Assembly: GCA_934364765.1 (NCBI GenBank)
Contig: CAKRMO010000022.1
Span: 1 to 9,786, forward strand
DNA length: 9,786 nt
Direction: 5' to 3'
Origin: an uncultured Bacteroidaceae bacterium
GTDB lineage: Bacteria > Bacteroidota > Bacteroidia > Bacteroidales > Bacteroidaceae
Shown: positions 6,509 through 9,786 of the stretch, piece by piece
Layout of the letters: each line of letters starts with the position of its first letter
Position numbering within the stretch: position 1 is the stretch's first letter
Position numbers and translations under genes: made by a program
The notes under the pieces: generated by a model
Told to the model about the DNA's origin: nothing
The model's database searches: none
Seen by the model: the letters and a program-made list of their open reading frames with translations, nothing else

Positions 6509-6535
6509 AAAAAAAGACCCTTAATCGGGTCTTTT
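6509..6535 (-). terminator. Terminator of the BspA/LolA-like operon, stop codon in the loop
   Basis: On the minus strand AAAAGACCC (6535-6527) pairs perfectly with GGGTCTTTT (6520-6512) over the 6-nt loop GATTAA and runs into a T tract to 6509. The TAA in the loop is the stop codon of the LolA-like gene, so the last codons form the 5' arm. The plus-strand reading has a shorter T run and may terminate weakly. Confidence 0.88.
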
Positions 6536-7165
6536 GTCTGTTATTTTGTAGCCTTTGAACTTCTCCCGTGGAAAGTCGAAGATGTCATCGTTTATTCCTC
6601 CGCTGCGGAAGTTTGAAATCTTGACTGTTGTCCAGAAAAACAGTACTTTTATCCTTAGGCTTTTGGGGGCTTTTGTTGCCTTGTCCAAGTGTATCTGGGC
6701 GTGTTTTATGTTGCCCGGTGTCTTGGGTTTTGCGTCAAGGGTTATTATGTATTCGTTTTTGCTTTCCGAGTAGCTGTAGTTGAAGTTGTTGGGCGAGAAA
6801 GTGAACTTTTCCGAATATTTGTCCTTTTTGGGCGAGGCGGCATTGTGTATCTCTATCACCTTTTTCTTGTTGTCCACCTTGTAGTAGTCTTTGCCGTTGC
6901 ACCACACGCTGTATCTTTGTTCAAAAAATCGTTTTTTCTTGCCTTTCATGCTTATTGTGCCGTTGGCCTTGTACAGTCCCACCAGATTTATGTAATAGCT
7001 TAGGTTGGATCCCTGCGGCCCATATACGGAATTGTATGCCGTATTGAACAGTTGTCTGGCTGTTTGGGCGTTTGCGGGATTGCCCGCATTTGCACCGGCG
7101 GGGGCGGAAAGTGCTGTGGCGAACAGGAGGGCGAGTTTTATGCCTCCCTTTTTCATTATGTTCAT
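6521..7165 (-). CDS. LolA-like periplasmic protein
   Basis: A 214-residue exported protein with the pattern of the Bacteroidales LolA-like family, whose better-known members carry lipoproteins across the periplasm to the outer membrane. Residues 1-27 are a signal peptide with cleavage expected after AGANA. The mature part shows the incomplete-barrel strand order: GTISMKGKKKRFF (69-81), VWCNGKDYY (88-96), YIITLDAKP (139-147), QIHLDKATKAPKSLRI (157-172), TTVKISNFR (179-187), then DDIFDFPREKFKGYKITDKR at the C-terminus. Similarity is by pattern only, so a carrier role is inferred. Translation may start at the ATG for Met1 or at Met4 (7156), which gives the cleaner MKKGG start. The gene begins 25 bp after the BspA-like gene with no promoter between, so the two are co-transcribed. 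It is probably a paralogue, not the housekeeping lolA, which usually has other neighbours. Confidence 0.75.
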   Translation of the reverse strand: MNIMKKGGIKLALLFATALSAPAGANAGNPANAQTARQLFNTAYNSVYGPQGSNLSYYINLVGLYKANGTISMKGKKKRFFEQRYSVWCNGKDYYKVDNKKKVIEIHNAASPKKDKYSEKFTFSPNNFNYSYSESKNEYIITLDAKPKTPGNIKHAQIHLDKATKAPKSLRIKVLFFWTTVKISNFRSGGINDDIFDFPREKFKGYKITDKRPD

Positions 7166-7190
7166 TGGGGTTGGTGTTGGGTAAAGTGGG

Positions 7191-8348
7191 CTATCTCACG
7201 AGAAACTTTTTCGTGCCGGCGTTGTCTGTGTTTATGATGTATGTGCCTTTGGGGAGGGTGAGTGTTGCTTTTTCGCCCGGTTTCAGCCGTAAAGTGCGCA
7301 CGGCCTCCCCCGCTGCTGATGTAATTCTTGCAATGCCCGAGAATGTGGCGGATTCCAAGGTTGCCGTTCCGCCAGACGAGGTTGCGCGCAGGGCGTTTTC
7401 CTCTTTTTTTATGTTTTTTATCCCTGTCGGCGTTTCTGCAATGTTTCTGAACGCATTCCAGCCTTGTGCCGCTCTGTAGGTGTCGGACGTTCCTTCGGGG
7501 ACAATCAGTGTTCTGGTGTTGTTTTGGAACGTGGCTCTTGTTATTGCCGGCGGTTTTTGCCATTCCACCCTTACGGTGTCAAGGCTGTTGCAGTAGCCGA
7601 ACGCCATGTCGCCGATGCTTGCGACGCTTTGGGGTATGCTCACTTCCGTAAGCCCGCTGCCGTTGAATGCGTCTTTTTCTATTGTGGTTACGCTTGCGGG
7701 TATGGCTACGCTTTTCATGTTTTCGCAATACCAGAACGCCGAGTTGCCGATTGTTTTCACGCCTTGGGGAATGCTGAATTTGGCGGCGCTCCCCGTGTGG
7801 GCTAAGAGCGTTTCGCCGTCTTTGGTGTAAACTGTGCCGCCGTCGGATTTGAAATGCGGGTTTTCTTCGGAAATTTCTATGTTGTCGAGCGAGGTGCAGC
7901 TCATGAAGCTTCCCGGCTCGATGCTTTTCAGCCGCTTTCCCGCAGAAATGCGCTTCAGGCTGCGGCACAAGGTGAACACGGCGGGATTTATGGCTGTAAC
8001 CGCCTCTGGGATGTCGAGGGCTTCCAGCGATTTGCAGTTCCAGAAAGCGGCGCGCCCTATGTCGGTTATTGTTTGCGGCAGGGTGATGCTTCTGAGTTTT
8101 GTGCAGCCGAAAAATCCGCTTGGGTCTATGCCTTTTACGGCGTATTTTTTTGCGGCTTCCCCCTCGCCGTATTCCACGCTGTCGGGTATTGCTATGTTTT
8201 CATCGGCTTTTGTGTCAGCCTTTACGGTAACGCTGTCCCCGCCAATGGTGTATCTCAGGCTGCCGGCAACGAACGACTGCGCGTTGGCGTTTGTCGCTGC
8301 TGCCATTGCAATGGCTGTTGCGGCAAAAAGTAGCTTTTTGTGTTTCAT
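7191..8348 (-). CDS. BspA-type leucine-rich-repeat secreted protein with T9SS-like tail
   Basis: A 385-residue exported protein. Residues 1-23 are a signal peptide (cleavage after NANA). About residues 72-300 carry LRR_5/BspA repeats built on AF..C.SL..I.IP..V..I: for example, units near 79-100, 101-123, 125-146, 149-170, 204-227 and 228-250. The usual insertion NPHFKSDGGTVYTKDGETL (163-181) interrupts them. The tail (about 318-385) has the beta-sandwich pattern of type IX secretion sorting domains: ARITSAAGEAV (340-350), LPKGTYII (365-372), then KKFLVR at the end. BspA-type proteins are surface or secreted and can bind host or matrix proteins; the ligand here is unknown. Outer-membrane export by T9SS is inferred from the tail. 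It has its own promoter and heads a two-gene operon with the LolA-like gene. Confidence 0.9.
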   Translation of the reverse strand: MKHKKLLFAATAIAMAAATNANAQSFVAGSLRYTIGGDSVTVKADTKADENIAIPDSVEYGEGEAAKKYAVKGIDPSGFFGCTKLRSITLPQTITDIGRAAFWNCKSLEALDIPEAVTAINPAVFTLCRSLKRISAGKRLKSIEPGSFMSCTSLDNIEISEENPHFKSDGGTVYTKDGETLLAHTGSAAKFSIPQGVKTIGNSAFWYCENMKSVAIPASVTTIEKDAFNGSGLTEVSIPQSVASIGDMAFGYCNSLDTVRVEWQKPPAITRATFQNNTRTLIVPEGTSDTYRAAQGWNAFRNIAETPTGIKNIKKEENALRATSSGGTATLESATFSGIARITSAAGEAVRTLRLKPGEKATLTLPKGTYIINTDNAGTKKFLVR

Positions 8349-8365
8349 GCTTGGAAATATAGGTG

Positions 8366-8395
8366 CAAAGATAAGAAATAAGCCTCACCCGACAA
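8366..8395 (-). promoter_or_regulatory. Promoter of BspA-like / LolA-like operon
   Basis: On the minus strand TATCTTTG (8373-8366) is a perfect TAnnTTTG -7 box. TTG (8395-8393) stands 19 bp upstream as the -33 element. A start near 8360 leaves a leader of about 12 nt before the ATG at 8348. The -33 bases lie in the loop of the upstream purC terminator hairpin. Confidence 0.75.
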
Positions 8396-8416
8396 GTGGA
8401 AAATCGGATGGGGCTT
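8380..8416 (-). terminator. Terminator of phoH-purC transcript
   Basis: On the minus strand AAGCCCCATCCGA (8416-8404) pairs with TCGGGTGAGGCTT (8392-8380): 13 positions with one mismatch and one G-U wobble, and an 11-nt loop. The exit is only moderately T-rich (ATTTCTTATCTTTG). It begins 28 bp after the purC stop. Confidence 0.72.
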
Positions 8417-8444
8417 TATGCTTTGTTGGTGGTGTCCCTTGGTT

Positions 8445-9389
8445 TTATCCCAGATATTCGAGCACGTTTTTCTCTATGCGCTTTGCCGGGTCTTCGTGGG
8501 CTTCCTTGTTGAATTTCTCGCCTGTTATGTTCTCGTAAAGCTCGATGTAGCGGTTCGAGATGTTCTCCACAATTTCGTCGGTCATTTCGGGGAGCGTCTG
8601 CCCCTCCAGTCCCTGGAAATTGTTGCTCAGCAGCCATTCGCGCACAAATTCCTTGGAAAGCTGCTTCTGCGGCTCGCCTTTCCCGAACTTCTCCTCATAG
8701 CCTTCAGAGTAGAAGTAGCGCGAGGAGTCGGGCGTGTGGATTTCGTCCATAAGCGTAACCTCCCCGTCGTGAAGCCCGAACTCGTATTTTGTGTCAACGA
8801 GAATCAGCCCGCGCTTTGCCGCGATTTCCGTTCCGCGCTCAAAGAGGGCGAGAGTGTATTTCTCCATAATCTCATACTCTTTTTCGGGCACGAGACCTTT
8901 GGCGAGGATTTCCCCACGCGAAATGTTCTCGTCGTGGTCGCCTATCTCCGCTTTTGTGGTGGGTGTGATAATCGGGGTGGGGAACTTCTGGTTTTCGCGC
9001 ATTCCCTCGGGCAGTTTCACACCGCAAAGCTCGCGTGCGCCAGCCTTGTAGGCTCTCCACGCGCTGCCGCAAAGGTAGCCCCTCACAATCATTTCCACGG
9101 GATAGCCCTTGCACATGTAGCCGACGGTAACCATGGGGTCGGGGGTGGCAAGTTTCCAGTTGGGGCAAATGTCCTTGGTTGCGTCAAGCTCGCGCGAGGC
9201 GATGGTGTTCAGCACCTGCCCCTTGAAAGGAATGCCTTTGGGCAGGATGACGTCGAACGCCGAAATCCTGTCGGTGGCCACCATTACGAGCTTCTCGTTG
9301 TTTATGTTGTAAACATCGCGTACTTTCCCGTTGTAAACACTCTTTTGTCCGGGAAAATGGTAATCTGTCTTGATTAATGCTTTATTCAT
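8445..9389 (-). CDS. purC: Phosphoribosylaminoimidazole-succinocarboxamide synthase (SAICAR synthase)
   Basis: Joins CAIR and aspartate using ATP to form SAICAR, a late step in de novo IMP synthesis in the cytosol. From the ATG at 9389 it has 314 residues, the longer form seen in Bacteroidales. Motifs in order are YNGKVRDVY (19-27, ATP-binding loop), DRISAFD (40-46), [11 protein letters not shown] (102-112, SAICAR synthetase signature), VDTKYEFG (198-205) and [12 protein letters not shown] (214-225, second signature). A longer frame to 9395 would begin with TTG, two codons earlier; the ATG is preferred. It starts 26 bp after the phoH stop without a promoter, so it is probably transcribed with phoH. 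No purine-responsive riboswitch is visible in that gap. Confidence 0.97.
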   Translation of the reverse strand: MNKALIKTDYHFPGQKSVYNGKVRDVYNINNEKLVMVATDRISAFDVILPKGIPFKGQVLNTIASRELDATKDICPNWKLATPDPMVTVGYMCKGYPVEMIVRGYLCGSAWRAYKAGARELCGVKLPEGMRENQKFPTPIITPTTKAEIGDHDENISRGEILAKGLVPEKEYEIMEKYTLALFERGTEIAAKRGLILVDTKYEFGLHDGEVTLMDEIHTPDSSRYFYSEGYEEKFGKGEPQKQLSKEFVREWLLSNNFQGLEGQTLPEMTDEIVENISNRYIELYENITGEKFNKEAHEDPAKRIEKNVLEYLG

Positions 9390-9415
9390 TGTCAATGAAA
9401 TGTTTTGTGTTATGC

Positions 9416-9786
9416 TCAGTCTGATTTGTCGTCTGCGTCCGGCTCGGTCTCGTCCGGGTCTTCGTGAACGTTGATGCTCACTTTTTTCTGCTCGCTGTCT
9501 TTTTCATACGCATCGACAATGCGCGTTACGAGCGGGTTTCTCACTATGTCCTTCTTGTTCATTTCCACAAACGCTATGCCCCTTACGCCTTTCAGTATGC
9601 GCATGGCCTCTTCAAGGCCGGAGCGTTGCGCCAGCGGAAGGTCTATCTGCGTGCGGTCGCCTGTAACAATCATTTTGGTGTTGAAGCCCATGCGCGTGAG
9701 GAACATCTTGATTTGCGCGGAAGTCGTGTTTTGCGCCTCGTCGAGTATCACCACCGCGTCGCTAAGCGTGCGTCCGCGCATAAATG
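9416..9786 (-). CDS. phoH: PhoH family ATPase (C-terminal part, cut by window edge)
   Basis: Only the last 122 residues are present; the N-terminus and the Walker A motif lie beyond 9786. The codon before MRGRT is Phe, giving FMRGRT, which is internal to the family, so the Met at 9781 is not the start. Visible motifs are VVILDEAQN (Walker B, DE) and [12 protein letters not shown] (sensor region), followed by the usual SGLEEAM and DIVRNPLV segments. The C-terminus ends in an acidic tail ([14 protein letters not shown]). PhoH proteins are cytosolic nucleotide-binding proteins related to SF1 helicases; some have RNA-linked roles, but the exact function is not settled. From memory, a phoH-purC neighbourhood is usual in Bacteroidales. 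The two genes are 26 bp apart on one strand. Confidence 0.95.
   Translation of the reverse strand, partial: FMRGRTLSDAVVILDEAQNTTSAQIKMFLTRMGFNTKMIVTGDRTQIDLPLAQRSGLEEAMRILKGVRGIAFVEMNKKDIVRNPLVTRIVDAYEKDSEQKKVSINVHEDPDETEPDADDKSD

Noticed and set aside
8418..9377. Long plus-strand frame antisense to purC (319 codons)
   Set aside because: A shadow of the purC reading frame in a stop-poor opposite frame; the minus-strand product has full SAICAR synthase motifs.

Overview
The window looks like chromosomal core DNA of an anaerobic Bacteroidota bacterium, order Bacteroidales. The genus cannot be fixed from the sequence. The case rests on family content: a short 258-residue AMP nucleosidase, a BspA-type leucine-rich-repeat protein with a type IX-like tail, a DUF4421-type outer-membrane barrel, a Bacteroidales-style XRE regulator, and a phoH-purC pair. 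Promoters also fit: several genes are preceded by TAnnTTTG, the -7 element of the Bacteroidota primary sigma factor. No phage, transposase, CRISPR, tRNA or rRNA was seen.

Layout. 16-438 (+) is an unrecognised small membrane protein that meets, tail to tail, a minus-strand pair: a stand-alone HsdR-N/PD-(D/E)XK nuclease-fold protein (2186-1731) followed by an outer-membrane barrel protein (1683-445). Divergent from that pair, amn (AMP nucleosidase, 2248-3024) and holA (DNA polymerase III delta, 3067-4095) run on the plus strand and end at a strong terminator, with a second compound hairpin just beyond. About 970 bp of AT-rich DNA without a convincing gene follows. Then comes one XRE-family regulator (5222-5734) with a good promoter, and then about 790 bp of non-coding DNA holding a 21-bp tandem repeat and several hairpins. 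The right third is all minus strand: phoH (cut by the window edge) then purC, probably one transcript, ending at a hairpin that overlaps the promoter of the next unit. That unit is a BspA-like secreted protein followed by a LolA-like periplasmic protein, closed by a terminator whose loop contains the stop codon.

How the genes relate. amn and purC act at opposite ends of purine metabolism (AMP breakdown and IMP synthesis). holA loads the replication clamp. The barrel protein, the BspA-like protein and the LolA-like protein are all envelope-directed. The stand-alone HsdR-N protein has no methyltransferase or specificity subunit beside it, so it is not a complete restriction system. I found no clear new multi-gene defence or mobile system. 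The most unexplained parts are the two gene-poor stretches around the XRE regulator, especially the repeat and hairpin cluster at 6250-6535.
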